Notes: generated from the letters alone by a model not told the origin. A stretch of 64,000 bases of DNA from Kingdonia uniflora (GCA_014058105.1 JACGCM010002285.1:1-64000), one strand, 5' to 3'; positions 11,560 through 23,857 are shown, counted from the stretch's first letter. Program-made: numbers and translations.

Positions 11560-12872
11560 TTCAAATGGAAACTAAAGGAAACAAAACGAAAACAAAAAAA
11601 ATACAAAAAATAGTCAATATTTCCCATGTCTACTCTACACGAGAGACTAATCACATGGTTTATGAACAATAGATAAAAATTCAATCAATGTAAAAACCAG
11701 TCAGAATAAGCATTTACTCAGTGTGTGTGTGTGCGCAGTCAACGTAAAATAGTACCATGCAATCATCTGAACGAGCAGCCAGAAATAAGGAACTATAATG
11801 GACAGTTGTTTCAACTTAGGCCTCTCATGATGGTCACTCAAAATCACTGAGAATTGACTAGCAAACACTTTGTATGAAATGTGAATATGAATATAAAGCA
11901 ATGGAAAAATCATATTTCATCTAAAGCGGCACACATTGAGCTGGAAGATCTCATGGGAAAGAACCTCATTTGTGATATATGGTGTCAAGTTAATATTAAT
12001 ATAGACTCCCTATCTCTACTCTCCACTAATTCTGATTACGCCTAACTCAAGATCAAATAGATCTTTAAACATGTTATAATGTAGGCACGGGTAGGCATAT
12101 GATGGAGTAGGTGTTTTACTGGCATTATGAGACTATAGTTACACTAGGTCCCCTTCTCACTTGAAATTAAATTTACCTTATATCATTAACTTTTTTATTG
12201 AGTACACATAAAATAAATTACCTCATCTCTTACCCTTATTTTTTTAAATTTTTTTTATGACTCTGATTTGGGATAAAAAAAATCATTTGGGGATTTATTG
12301 TATTCTTCTATTCATCTTTTCCCCAAAAATCATACATATTTTTATTTTTCTCCTTTTTCATTTTCTTCTCACTGGGAACTCTTAGAACAAATGGGCAAAA
12401 GGATAAAGGATTTGGACAAGAAATAAAAGACATATTTTAAGGTACAAATGGCTGGAAGTGAATAAAAATATGGTTAGAAATAACGAAGGCCAAAAATGGA
12501 AAAAAATGCCTATTATCACATCTTCGGTGGGACACCGTCACCTTTTCGCCTCAAGTAAAAATGGGAAAGTTTTACTAGTATAACTTGACTTTGACGTTAC
12601 CATTGACAATTGAGTATGGAAATGAAAAGAGATTAAAAATGACAAGATCAAAAGAAGAGTAAATGTCATAACACTTGAAGCTAATAAAGAAGGTCAGATC
12701 CTCGCATAATATTAGGTACGAAGTCTTTACATGTATCCTCAAGTATGTTATCAATGAGTGCCTATCCATCCAAGCATGCGATAGATGACTGTCGTGAAAA
12801 AAATAATCTAAGTAAAAACCATACTGAACTGTCCTACCACTGAATTAGAAATCATATCTGAAAGAATATTTA
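11560..12872. other. Intergenic part of copia copy B; no ORF recognised
   Basis: AT-rich sequence between the end of pol and the TTCGAA array. Sireviruses often have long spacers here. I see no conserved protein. Confidence 0.4.
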
Positions 12873-14456
12873 TCACAGTAATAATCTAACAAAAATAGTG
12901 TAAAGAGGAAGTAAGAGACATTCCAAATCAATGGAACAGACACCGATGGACCATCTCAGAAGTTCAAACCTCATAGCATCTAATGGCTTGGTAAAAAAAT
13001 TAGCTAACTGACTCTCTGTAGGAACATACTTAATACTGACTATCTTACGTTCAACAAGATCACGGATAAAATACAAGGGAATGTCGATGTGCTTGGTTCT
13101 GGAATGTTGTTCAGGATTCTTGGAAATGTTGATTGCACTTGTATTATCACAAAAAATAGACATCGTCCCCTGGACTATTCCATAATCATGCACCATCTAT
13201 TTTATCCAAGCGAGTTAAGTGCAACAACTACCCGTAACAATATACTCTGCCTCTGCTGTGGATTGAGAAATACAGTTTTGCTTCTTACTTTGCCATGCCA
13301 CAAGATTATTCCCAATATAATAACATCCTCCTGAAGTACTCTTCCAATCATCTGCATTACCTGCCCAATCTGCATCAGAATAACCTATAACCTTGGAAGT
13401 TGTATCATGTGAGTACCATAACTAGAAATCAAAAGTCCCACATACATAATGAATGATGCGTTTAACAACCTGTAAATGAGACTCTTTAGGACTACCTTGA
13501 TAGCGAGCATAAATGTAGACACTAAACATGATATTAGGATGAGTAGCAGTAAGATAAAGTAAACTACCTATCATACTTCTATTTATTTTTTGATCAACAT
13601 CTTTACCTGCCGTGTCATAACATAACTTTGTTGTTGTACTCATGGGTATTTGAGTATACTTTGAAGAGGAGAAACCAAACTTCCTAACAAGATCCCTTGC
13701 ATACGTGGATTGAAAGATATACATCCCTTTATCCAATTGGCACATTTAGAGACCTAAGAAGTGTGTTAGTTCCCCAACCATGCCCATTTTAAATTCACTT
13801 TTCATTGAAGCTACAAGAGAAGTGGTTAGTGAATTTGAAGTAGAACCGAAAACAATATCATCTACATATACTTGTGCGACAAGCATCGCGCCTCCCTTAC
13901 GTTGGATAAATAGCATTTTATCAACTTCCCCTCGAACAAATCCTTTATCCAAGAGAAAATTGGAAAGTCTTTCATACCATGCTCGAGGAGCCTGCTTTAA
14001 ACAATAAAGAGCCTTCTTCAAGTAGAAAACGTGATCCGGATGATGAGGATCCTCAAACCCTTTAGGTTAGGCCACATAAACTTCATCTTCTAGGAGCCTA
14101 TTCAGAAAAGCACTCTTCACATCCATTTGATATAGCTTGAAACTTTGATTACAAGCAAGAGCTAAAAGTAAGCGAATAGACTCAAGCCTTGTAGTAGGGG
14201 CAAATATTTCAGCTGTATCAACCCCTTTTACTTGATTGTACCCTTGGGCAACTAATCTAGCTTTGTTTCGAGTGACATTCCCAAATTCATCAAATTTGTT
14301 CTTATAGACCCATTTAGTTCCAATAATATTTGTGCTAGATGGATGTGGAACCAAATCCCACACATCATGACGTTGAAATTGATGAAGCTCATCTTGTATT
14401 GCATGTAACCAATATTCATCTGAGAGAGCTTCCTTCACAGTTGTAGGCTCGATCAC
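12873..14456 (-). pseudogene. Copia reverse transcriptase and RNase H
   Basis: Pieces at 14456-14067, 14021-13746, 13745-13422 and about 13420-12873 form one RVT_2-type RT followed by Ty1 RNase H. Visible motifs: KWVYKNKFDEFG and ARLVAQGY at the RT start, QMDVKSAFLN, YCLKQAPRAWY, the catalytic YVDD (13857-13868), DADWAG and STAEAEY of RNase H, and the terminal TKHIDIPLYFIRDL block. The catalytic residues are present, but single stops break the frame at about 14066, 13744 and 13421 and before 13196. Length is close to normal for the domain pair. Confidence 0.85.
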
Positions 14457-14549
14457 AGAAATATAGCAAACACAGTTTACTATCTCATGATATTGGGTTC
14501 TTGTTTGACCACGAGAACTAGCATCCCCAATGATATTGGTATGTGAGTG

Positions 14550-16125
14550 ATCCTTATGAACTTGATGCTATCTGGGTTGCAGTACACTGGGGGCTGGAGG
14601 AGGTGGTAGAGCTGGGAGTGTTGGAGTAGGCAAAGGAGAACCAACCTTTAATGTAGAACTCATTGCAAGTCTCCTTTTCTCTAACCTCACTAGTTGATGT
14701 CTCTAGATTTTTCGTTATACTATCCTCTTCTCTAACATCTACAGAACCAATGGTGCAAGTGTCATCTAAAACCACATTGCATGACTCCATCATCACTTTG
14801 GTCCTTAAATTGTAAACTCGAAAGGCTCTAATATTTGTTGAGTATCCCAATAAGATACCTTCATCACTTCAAGAGTCAAATTTCCCAATGTTCTCCCAAT
14901 CTCTAAAGATGAAGCATTTACGCTCAAAAACCCAAAAGTAATTTACATTTGGCTTCTTTCCAAACCACAGTTCATAGGGTATGTTTAAAGTAAGTGGATG
15001 AATATACACCCTATTGATAGTATAACACGCGGTATGGATGGCCTCCCCCCAAAAGTCTGCTAGAAGATCCTTGCTCTGAAGTAAGACTCGTCCCATTTCT
15101 TGAAGAACTTTATTCTTCCTTTCTGCAATCCCATTTTGTTACAGAGTGATTGGAGCAAAGAATTCATGTTTAATCCCGCTAGAAGTGCAGTACTCGATTA
15201 CCCCAATATCCTTAAACTCGCCTCTACGATCACGTTAAATTTTATTAATGGAACAATCTTTCTCATTTTGAATTTGAAGTGATATACTACGAAATTCTTC
15301 AAAAGTATTAGACTTTTCTCTCAAAAGAGCTATCCAAGTATAACGAGAAAAATCATCCACCATTACCAAAATATACCATTTACCCCCCATAGATGCAGTT
15401 CACATTGGACCTATCAAGTCCATGTGTATTAACTCAAGAATCTGAGTAATAACAATATTGTTGGACTTCTTGTGAAAACTCTTTATTTGCTTGCTAATTT
15501 GACAAGGACCACACACAACATTACTCAGTCTTCCCAACGTTGGAACTCCCCGAATAAGCTCTTTAGTTATAATCTTGGATAAATCATTGAAGTTAATATG
15601 TCCCAACCTTTGATGTCATAAGTCCACATCACTCATATTAGCTTTATTACACAGTATAACTTCTTGTTGTACAACATAATAATTGTCAGCAGTTCTGGCA
15701 GCATACATCATATGTTATCCTTGGGAGTTCAATACATCACAACCACCTCAGGAAAAAGTAACAGTGTGATCTGTATCACATAGCAGACTGACACTGAGAA
15801 GATTTTCTTTCAGCCCCTTAACCAAGAGAGCATTGTCAATTATTGGAGTACCAAGTCCTTCAGCTTTTCCCTTTTCAACCACTGGAGATATGCTCCCATC
15901 ACCAAAAGTAATATCGCCAGCCTGAATATCCTCTAGGTGACTCAGCTTAGACTCATCACCAGTCATGTAAGGGAACAACCACTTTCCATATACCACTGAA
16001 CAGACTTGAAGGCATTCAAAGCAGTTAGTGCAACATTGTACCTTATCTGAGGTGCCAAATCCATCTATCGTACCCAAATGCTTCGAAGAGTCCTTCGAGC
16101 TGAAGTTTCCTGTGAAAACCATCTA
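14550..16125 (-). pseudogene. Copia protease end, GAG-pre-integrase and integrase
   Basis: The 16122-15748 piece covers the sequence after the protease active site up to LLSVSLLCD. The 15606-15400 piece is the GAG-pre-integrase zinc module (HINF...CGPC). The integrase core follows in several frames: HMDLIGPM and DDFSRYTW around the first Asp, RRGEFKD for the second, QNGIAERKNK for the Glu, then the 15096-14869 and 14850-14554 pieces. All three DDE residues can still be read, but stops separate them. The protease motif reads ESG rather than the usual DSG. Confidence 0.75.
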
Positions 16126-16156
16126 GACATATTCTCACTTTTCACATTAGTAGAAA

Positions 16157-17976
16157 TCATATTAGACTTATACCTTTGTCCATTGAAAGGATGAGCATAT
16201 GGCTGATAGGGTCCAACAAATCTACAATAAGATGCAATATGTCCCTTTCGACCACATATTCCACAATAATAAATATGAGAGTAGGATAACCTTTTGGCTT
16301 AATTATGAGTGGAGGATATTTATGTTTGGGCAACGATATAGTAGCAGTTGCTTTTATAAATTTAATGACTTGAGGAGTCTTGGCATTAGAGAGAAGTTCT
16401 TCATATCCTAGACCCCTTTTGTCAGCATCCGTCTTTCCCATACATAACATCTTATATATATTCTTAGCCTCATGAATTTTTTTTCATGATTCCGCTGAGA
16501 TAGAACTACATCAAACTTGACCGAATGAAGTTCGTCCAAAGTTGATTTCATTTTTTCCTTCGCATCATGAATTTCTTTTTCAAAAAACATAACTTTATCA
16601 TGAAGACCTTGTTTCTCATTTTTAAGTACCTCTATCTCGTGACTTGTATTCTCAACTTTTTTTTGAAGTTCACACCTAAGTATATTAACTTGGTCTTTCA
16701 ATACTTTGTTAGGTTTACCAAGTTTCATACACTTTGCAAAAGTCTGAGCATATAAGTCTTCAAGATTCAGGTCTTCAAACTCATTTTGTTCTTGATCACT
16801 CTTATTTTCAACAGAATTTTCAAGTTCAAAAACATCAGAGTTATCATTCCCATAATTTATAAAAGCAGGATATACACAATATTTTCCATTAACAACTATT
16901 TGGGGATTACTCTCATTGTTATTATTCTCATCATTACTGTCATCCTGAGTAATACTGATATTCATAGCTCTGTGATTTGTTTCAGATTTCTTATTAGGAT
17001 AGTTATGGGCACAATGACCAAAATTGTGACATTTATAACATTCAACTTGACTAAGGTCAGTATTATTGTTGGTCTACTGATTATAAGATTTAACCCGATC
17101 ATGAGGTCGTGGTTTATAGTTTATCGATACCATTATTTTTAAAATTGACATTTTTTTAAGATTTTTTAAAATTGTTGACTAATAAGAGCAATTGATAAAT
17201 CTATATCCAAATCTTCAACATCATCTGAGATATATGAGTAATCAACCTCTTTGGTACCCGTAGAAGAAGAGGAGTAAGACGATGAGTTGAAAGCAATACT
17301 CTTGTTCTTCTCAGGGTTTTACATTTTCATCTCGAGTTCAAAAGTTTGCAATTTTCCAGCTAATGTATCGGGCTTCATTTTCTTATGATCCTGAGCTTCC
17401 TCGATAGCATTATGTATGGATCTAAAGCTTTGAGGAAGAGATCTTAGAACTTTGCAAACAATTTGAACATCGGAATAAATGGCACCTAATGCGGCACTAG
17501 TGTTTGAAATATCACTTAGTCTCGCATAGAATTCATCAAAAGGTTCATTTTCATTTATTCTGATTTTCTCAAATTGTGAGGTAAGCATCTGAAGCTTACT
17601 TTCTTTAACTGTATCATCACCTTCATGAGTTTAAACTAGAATGCCCTAAACTTCTTTCGAAGTGGTACAAGCAGAGATATGTCAAAACTCACTTTAACTC
17701 TTAGCCATAAAGATAACATTGCGGCTTTTAGAATTATAACTGGAAGTATCCTTTTCTTTCTTTAACCACTGATTCATATGTTATGGGGACCTCTATAGCA
17801 CTGCTTGATGTACCTTGCATCACAGTAGGGTACGTCCATCCATCCTCAATGGCAATCCATACATCATCTCTGATTGATTGTAGGAATGCAACCATTCAAA
17901 CTTTCTAGTATGGGTAGTTTTTGCCATTAAAAAGTGGAGGACGATTTACAGGACCTCCAAACTTCTCCAAAGTCAT
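16157..17976 (-). pseudogene. Copia gag with zinc knuckles
   Basis: An ATG at 17976 opens the UBN2-type gag (PPLFNGKNYPY, then stops). The 17588-17319 piece continues the domain (MLTSQFEKIRINE, SLPQSFRSI). A first knuckle near 17055-17010 reads CYKCHNFGHCAHNY, with Tyr where the last Cys should be. A second one near 16280-16225 (YCGICGRKGHIASYC) is complete. Between them a 185-codon acidic, coiled-coil-like piece (16965-16408) lies in the usual Sirevirus gag position. Non-functional because of stops. Confidence 0.75.
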
Positions 17977-18033
17977 TATTATCAAGAAATCGAGTAAGGA
18001 TCCACGCTTAGGCTGTTAATCCTCGAAGTGTGA

Positions 18034-18049
18034 CCACTCTATTGCCAAT
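18034..18049 (-). other. Primer binding site of copia copy B
   Basis: On the minus strand ATTGGCAATAGAGTGG resembles the initiator-Met tRNA site used by most copia elements (TTGGTATCAGAGC). It lies between the LTR end at 18050 and the gag start at 17976. Several mismatches fit the age of the copy. Confidence 0.5.
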
Positions 18050-18530
18050 TAAAGATTCCTTGTCACTTGAGACTAACCAATTTCGATTAATTTAGGTCTA
18101 AAACAATAGGTTTGAATTCCTTTGAATTAATGGTCTAACCTTAACATAATTCAAATTGATTCGATTATCTAATGTCAATAAGTAATTAGAAATTAGACAC
18201 AAGACCAAAGATTTTTAACTCTCCGGGAAACCTTTCTCAGGAGAAAAACTTGCAGGCTGCTGTCGAAACACCCGACAGCTAAACAATTCACTATTGAAAA
18301 TGAATTACAAGAATTTAATTACTTACAGACTCGATAAGCACGTGCCATGCTTACCTTCTTCTAATCAAGCTTCTTGCAATCGATTCCACGTTCTCGCAAT
18401 GCCTCGCTCTAATCTTTCGTTGAAGCTTTCAATATTGAATCCCACATGTTTTTTCAAATCATGATTTAGGTTTCTTGATCAATGATTGATTCAAATTTGA
18501 GTTCTTAGTTTTCTCTTTAATCCTAGTACA
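18050..18530 (-). repeat. 5' LTR remnant (R/U5) of copia copy B
   Basis: On the minus strand this matches 1220-1570 of the plus-strand copia LTR, for example the block GAGCGAGGCATTGCGAG. The match fades above about 18530, so U3 with its TTCGAA motifs is missing or unrecognisable here. Confidence 0.65.
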
Positions 18531-19261
18531 CCTTTTGTTTCTAATTGCTTTCATCTTTAGAAATTTTTTTTGGGCTCAAGACCATAAAACCCTTGCCTTT
18601 ATTTAAGATATGATTCGCTTGGATTTTTCCTCACTATTTATTTTCTTTTATAACTGTTTAATAATTTTTACTTTCTTTTGGGTATTGTACGGATGTGCTA
18701 TTTGTGATATTAATTTTTAATCTACATTATTTTGGTTTTAGGATGATAACACCATCATAACCGACGTTATCCTCACCAAACCCTATGGAGTCTTCGCCTA
18801 TACCGACTGAGGGATCACATGAGTATTCTGGTAAATTAGATGGAGGAAGTTTTATAACACTTTATTCACTCTTTAAGGCTATAAAGACCTTGATATGTAG
18901 ATATAAGCTAATAATGTTTATTAAGAATGTTGCTCTTCATTATTTCTATCTTAAATCATAAATTTAAGAGACTTGTGAAATTTTGTTTTGTTGGAAAAAA
19001 TTCAACCAAATTTATGTCTCGTTTTGGCAATTTAGTGAGAGAGCATATCCTCCATATTATCTAGATTGGCCCGCTGTTCCTAGTTGATTCAAAGATAACG
19101 TTTGGCAGATGATATGTGTAAGTGAAAACTTATGATGCTATTATTCGAGCAATGAATTAATGTCACTATTTTGTAAATGATTGTACTTTGCACTAATTAC
19201 AGGAATAATATGTACTTACTCAAGTGGCAAAAGTAAATCTTATGAGACCTGCTAATTCCTT
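18531..19261. other. AT-rich DNA between copia and CACTA remnants
   Basis: No domain recognised. A possible splice acceptor followed by a proline/serine-rich stretch near 18760-18810 could be an upstream exon of the transposase remnant, but many stops follow. Confidence 0.3.
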
Positions 19262-19720
19262 GTGGAGAAATGAAAAAAAAACACTGAGGAATCAGTTCGA
19301 TGATTTCGGTACAGATGATGTGAGAAAGAAGAACTGTCCAAAAAATACTAAACCTGAGGATTGGATTTGATTTATCGACCTTACTTTTGGAGAGGAAGTT
19401 AGAGCTATTTGGAAAAGGAACAAGATAAATAGGTCAAAGATGGTAACCCCTCATACGACAGGGAGACAGAAGGCATTAAGAGTAGCTGATAAAATGGTTA
19501 GCTTTGATAACAATTTTGACTTTTTTGAATTATTTATTTACTTATGATCAATGGTGACTTTGAGTGGTCTTCTACGTATTCTTGAAGGATAGAAGTGGAT
19601 CCAATTACTACAAGATCATATTCTTTCTTAGTTGGCCATTGTCGCAGTGATGGGACCTTCGCCACTACTCTTGTTGAGGAAAAAGGGGAAAGATTTATAT
19701 TCACACACTAAAGCTACATT
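19262..19720 (+). pseudogene. En/Spm (CACTA) Transposase_24 remnant
   Basis: About 78 codons at 19262-19497 contain KPEDW, a stop, FIDLTFGEE, then RNKINRSKM and PHTTGRQKA. This is the signature of the plant Ptta/En/Spm transposase family, which has a DW..F, then N..NR.K and PHT.G order. After a non-coding gap, 19590-19690 encodes a continuation with DGTFATTLVEE, as expected downstream in the family. The gap resembles a short intron. One stop inside the core shows it is dead or misread. It probably marks a CACTA element into which the downstream retrotransposons inserted. Confidence 0.55.
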
Positions 19721-20608
19721 TGGATTTTCATTTATATTTCTTCAATTGTGTTGCTTTGTCATCGAGCTCATTCAAATTTGCTAGCTGATTTATTAGAGGA
19801 TTTATGTTTATAATTCAAGGTGATCATTTCTATATGTTTCTTTCTTCTATGACTCAGTCTATGCCTTCATTTCTTCCCAATTAGATGCCCATTCATAATT
19901 GAGAACATGAAAAATATATCTAGTTTCTATAAAACAAATAGTCAGGCTTGACCATTTTAACTTTGTAGCAATGTCTAAACCATCAATATTTTCTTGGAAG
20001 AGAAGAGTATTAGAACTCTAAGTGCCCTGCATTTTCTTTGTAAATGCCATTAATTCTTAGAAATCCATTTAACATTCTGAAGATTCGCCCATATGATTAT
20101 ATGCTTTCATTGCATGCAATGTCCAGGACTTAGGGGATTATTTGCAGTCTTCGTCCACTGTTCTATGATTTTTGGCTTTAGCTGCTTAATCCTTGAATTT
20201 AAACCCTAATTTAGAAGTAGTTGTTTGCTAATTTTGTAACTCCCCATGTTTGAACCTTATAGCTCTAAGAAATTTCTATTACAACCTATTTTTATTTTTG
20301 TGAGAATAGTTTGTTACAGCTAATTTTCTGCATCCCTAGCAAAATATTGATTTGTTCATTCTTCCAGGGATATCTAAAATTAAGATAATAAAGAATGTAT
20401 GAAATATATGATGATTTATATGAGATATACTGATCCGGATCCAATAAACGATTGAACTTACCTTCAACTAAAACAAAGAGCCAATAAATGTACAAAGTTT
20501 TAAAGTGGGTTCAATGCTTAATGAATGCGGCACTATATTCACTTTATTGCTATTACTGAACCTTTCATATCGCTTTAATAGATTGTTTTAGTATGTATTG
20601 TTTGCTAT

Positions 20609-20940
20609 TTGCAGATTGCAGTATATGATATTATCGCGAAGAATCCGCCGTTTAAATATCTTGATGTTGAACATGATTCTTTAGCTCAAGTACTTGGTAC
20701 TGTGAAAAATGTGTGCGTGAATTTTATGGGTTTGGATATGACAAAAAAGTTAATACATAATATCAAACTTTTGAGGGAAAAAATTATAGAGGATAAGGAA
20801 TCCTATGTTCTTTTGGAGAACTGATTTTCATAATACAAGGCTAAAAATGATGCAAGGTATGAGAGTTTGAAGAACTTGGCAACATCCTTTGGATCATCTG
20901 AACGTGTTGCGACCCATACTGAAAATGTTAGATCATGGGT
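20609..20940 (+). CDS. Unidentified exon-like ORF
   Basis: An open frame of 71 codons (20609-20824), preceded by a T-rich tract and TTTGCAG, a good splice acceptor. It encodes a soluble, charged peptide (for example NPPFKYLDVEHDSLAQVLG). After one stop, a further readable stretch up to 20940 (ARYESLKNLATSFGSSE) continues. I do not recognise the family. It ends where the gag-pro retrotransposon was inserted, so it may belong to the CACTA gene or to a captured host gene. Confidence 0.3.
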
Positions 20941-21000
20941 ATGGAATAATAACCCAGGGGGATCTAGGGAAGTGGATACATGGAAGATAGGGTATTTTTT

Positions 21001-21163
21001 TTCGAAATTTGCTCAAGTCGTTCGAACGAGTTAGGGTCTGTTCGATCAAACTTTTAAAATTGTTCGAATAAACATGCATCTGAGTTGTTTTATTCGAATA
21101 AGTTCATGTCTATTCAAATACACTTTTTTGTTCGAACATAGACTTGTTCTGTTCAAACAGAGG
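21001..21163 (+). promoter_or_regulatory. TTCGAA array in U3
   Basis: Hexamers TTCGAA or one-base variants start at 21001, 21021, 21041, 21063, 21093, 21113, 21131 and 21152. Spacings are 20, 20, 22, 30, 20, 18 and 21 bp. The array ends 73 bp upstream of the TATA box. Confidence 0.65.
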
Positions 21164-21235
21164 CATGATTCAGCCTATTTCTTTAGGCGTTTAAGGGCCT
21201 ATTTGTCCTATTTTGTAAATAGGAACTTGTAACCC

Positions 21236-21244
21236 TATAAAAGG
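21236..21244 (+). promoter_or_regulatory. TATA box of the gag-pro element
   Basis: TATAAAAGG, in the position expected for the U3/R boundary. The second LTR has AATAAAAAGG at the same place, a weakened box. Confidence 0.6.
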
Positions 21245-21445
21245 GGTAGGGCTAGGCAAAATTAAAGGATCTTAGATGTTAGATCAATGCAATTCTAAGG
21301 GAGAGACTTAGGGTTTGAGAAGAATTCAATTGTAATTGATTTCGATTAAGCAATTGAAGCCCTAAAAGGGATTTTTCCCAACTAATTGGCTTGTTCATCG
21401 TATAATTATTTTTTTAGGGTTTCTCTATTCGTATTGTGGATTAAG

Positions 21446-21454
21446 TGGTATCAG
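21446..21454 (+). other. Primer binding site (Met tRNA)
   Basis: TGGTATCAG directly after the LTR end matches the 3' end complement of initiator Met tRNA, the standard primer of many plant LTR retrotransposons. Confidence 0.75.
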
Positions 21455-21490
21455 TTTTCCAGTTACGATTCTTGGGGATAATTGTGGTTT

Positions 21491-22700
21491 ATGGTCTCTA
21501 CACGTGACCGTCTCAAGCAAACGAAAAAGAAGCTAGTGAGTCCGTTCACGATTCACCAGAAACCTAACTTGAAGAAGAATGCCGATTTGGAGATGGGCGA
21601 CTCCGTAGATCGGCTCACGACTTTCGAAACAAAAGTTTCCGATCTAACTACTACTCTAGGGGAGTTAGTAGAACAATTGCATCTCAAGAAGCTCACGAAG
21701 ACTTCCACTTCGATGAAACGGTGAGGCCGCTTGAAGAAGAAAGGGGTTGTAGAGGGGGATGATGATGAGGGTTCTGAGGAGATAAATAGAGATTCAAGTA
21801 ATGCCGAATCAGTCAAGGAACGATCGGGTAATGGTAAGTCATCGAATCCTTTACGTCATCTTCGTATCAATTTTAAGATTAAAATTCTGGTATTCGACGG
21901 TTCAATCGATGCTGAGATATTAGATAATTGGTTAGATAGGTTAGAAACTTATTTTTCTGTTTACGAATACTCAAATGGTTAGAAAATATGCTTTTCTATG
22001 TTAAAATTTATAAGTTATGCACTTACGTGGCAGAAATCTTATCTAAAATGCCACGATGTAGGAAGAATGAGTTGGAAAGAATTCAAGGTATTGGTGCGAT
22101 AAAAATTTTATTGGATTGGATATGAGCAAAACAGATGGTCTAAATGGCACAATTTACGCCAAAAGTTTGTGTAATCCATACAGGAGTACACTACGGTATT
22201 TCATAACCAAGCTTGGCTTTAGATATCGATGTGGACGAGTATGAGGTGTTCATGAAGTACACGAGGGGCTTGTTAGAGTCCATAAGAAGAGAGTTGAAGC
22301 TCTTTACTATGACCAATATCAAAGATGCTGCCGTGAAGGTAATTGCTATTGAAGGCAAATACTTGAAGAGTGACAAAGTAGACGACAAGAACAAGTCAGG
22401 GTACAACTCTAGTTAGAAATACGAACAGAAGGGAAAGTCCAAAAGAGAGAGGTCTTCGCCAAGGAGAATTATTGTAATCATTGTAAGGCGAATAGGCATA
22501 TTTCAGATAAATGTTGGAAACTTCACTCGGAGCATAGGCCGAAGCAAGATAAGAGAAAGAAAGAGAGATATGAACTAGCCGCAGAGGTTGTTGACCTCCC
22601 GAATTTAGTTAATCTGAATCCTAAGCTTACACTTATGTTCAGGAGACTTTTTCTACCGAGGATGAGAGTCAGGAAAACAAATTTTATGTCAGTATTCTGG
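21491..22700 (+). pseudogene. gag of the gag-pro element
   Basis: Begins MVSTRDRLKQ with a coiled-coil N-terminus, then an acidic linker and the gag core (FDGSIDAEILDNWLDRLETYF at about 21890-21950, continued in other frames with WHNLRQKF). The 22213-22416 piece is its C-terminal helical part. A CCHC zinc knuckle (CNHCKANRHISDKC, 22474-22515) follows in another frame. Stops at 21724 and 21980 and later frameshifts inactivate it. Confidence 0.65.
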
Positions 22701-23389
22701 TAAAGTAGAGCTTAGTCGAGGCCATTGTAGATCTAGGTGGTAAGAAAAATTTAATTTTTGAGGCGTTGGTGAAGAAGATGGGTTTGACGACTGCAACTCG
22801 TCCTAAGACGTATGGTTTGGGGTGGATTCAAAAAGATGTGGATATGATGATCACGAAGTAGTGTACATTCAATTTAACGATCACTGAAAGGTTTATTGAC
22901 GAGGTGACATGTGAAGAGGTTCCTTTAGATGTGTGCCAAGTCATCTTGGGTAGCCCTTATCTTTGGGATCGAGATGCGATTCATTATCATAAAGCTCGCA
23001 AGTATCATCTTGTAAAGGAGGGAAAGGAGTTCCATATCGATGCTTGTAATGAGCATGTCACTACGAATAATTTAGTAACGACGACTCAGGTGAAGCGGTT
23101 GGTTAATGCGAGCGGTAAGTTTATATTATTGGTACGATCGGTTCAAGAGGGTACGCCGACTAGCGTGTTGTTTACAATGACAAAATCTTATAAAAAGCAA
23201 ACCGACATGGGGAAGTTGCACGAGGAGGTTGTGGTGCATTCTGATCACAGACTGTTCTATTTTTTAGCTACGCAGTCCAAGCTACAGCAAGTTCCCCAGA
23301 TGAAGGGGATATCGTATCTCCAACAATTCCCCTTGATTATCATGTATAAGAAGGGAGTGAACAAAAAAATGGCTGATAGGTTATCTTAA
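22701..23389 (+). pseudogene. Protease remnant fused by deletion to an RNase H tail
   Basis: At about 22715-22765 the protease reads VDLGGKKN where VDSGSQKN is usual, so the catalytic triad is damaged. The frame 22904-23389 has DVCQVILGSPYLWDRDAIHY (typical of gypsy proteases), then KRLVNASGKF, the start of the linker to RT. It jumps at about 23150-23220 to HSDHRLFYFLATQSKLQQ and MADRLS, the end of RNase H. About 1 kb of RT/RNase H coding sequence is therefore deleted in frame or nearly so, giving a 161-codon chimeric frame. Confidence 0.65.
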
Positions 23390-23857
23390 CCCCCATTACC
23401 AACTACTTCCGCTATGTTGGTAGACATGCAGATATAGCCTATTATTCCGTCAGAGTGTATTGCAGGATATGATGATCCCAAGGGGCATAGTGCATTTCAC
23501 CGAAAGTTACTGCAAGGCACAACATGTGAGTATGAATTAGATTTACCGCCTTTAATACAGATGTATTTGATGATTAATACCGAGTATTTAAAGCTGTTTG
23601 AGCCGTCTCTTTTAGATGAATACTCTATAATCGACACTCGCCTACCGTTAGTTGATGACTTATGGATGGAAAGATAAGATCCATTGCAGGAGGATACCGG
23701 GAAGAAAGTTTATACTACAAGACGGGGTGGTATTGAGTCATTCCGAGTTGGGAAGAAGGGTCAGCTACCTAGTAAGTCGAAGTGGTACAATATGGAAATG
23801 GGCATAGCCGCATTCCCACATCAACAGTTCTAGCTTGAGCAGGAGCTCAAGGCTCCT
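23390..23857 (+). pseudogene. C-terminal polyprotein tail
   Basis: Broken frame with TRLPLVDDLWMER and GKKGQLPSKSKWYN, a region that follows the integrase in related gypsy polyproteins. The integrase core itself is absent, which marks a second deletion. A purine tract (23858-23870) then precedes the LTR. Confidence 0.45.

Larger units (their letters stand above)
9858..18530 (-). mobile_element. Sirevirus-type Ty1/copia element (copy B), degraded
   Basis: Read on the minus strand: LTR remnant, Met-tRNA-like primer binding site, gag with zinc knuckle, protease, integrase, RT and RNase H in copia order, then a long region with an env-like ORF. That layout, a coiled-coil-rich gag and the YVDDIVFGST form of the RT active site point to the Sirevirus (SIRE/Maximus) clade. 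Several in-frame stops and frameshifts. Its 3' end is cut by the old gypsy element at about 9858-9872, and no 3' LTR of this copy is visible. Confidence 0.75.
20950..21444 (+). repeat. 5' LTR of the gag-pro element
   Basis: About 495 bp. U3 holds eight TTCGAA-like hexamers (21001-21157) and the boundary block TTCAAACAGAGGCATGATT, then TATAAAAGG at 21236. The R/U5 part matches 36284-36476. It is followed by a primer binding site. Confidence 0.75.

Noticed and set aside
13089..13334. Plus-strand open frames over the copia pol region, such as 13089-13334 and 13780-14007
   Set aside because: They are antisense shadows of the RT/RNase H on the minus strand.
21001..21163. TTCGAA arrays as heat-shock elements
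   Set aside because: Heat-shock elements need alternating GAA and TTC blocks separated by two bases. Here the half sites are fused as TTCGAA with 20-30 bp between them.
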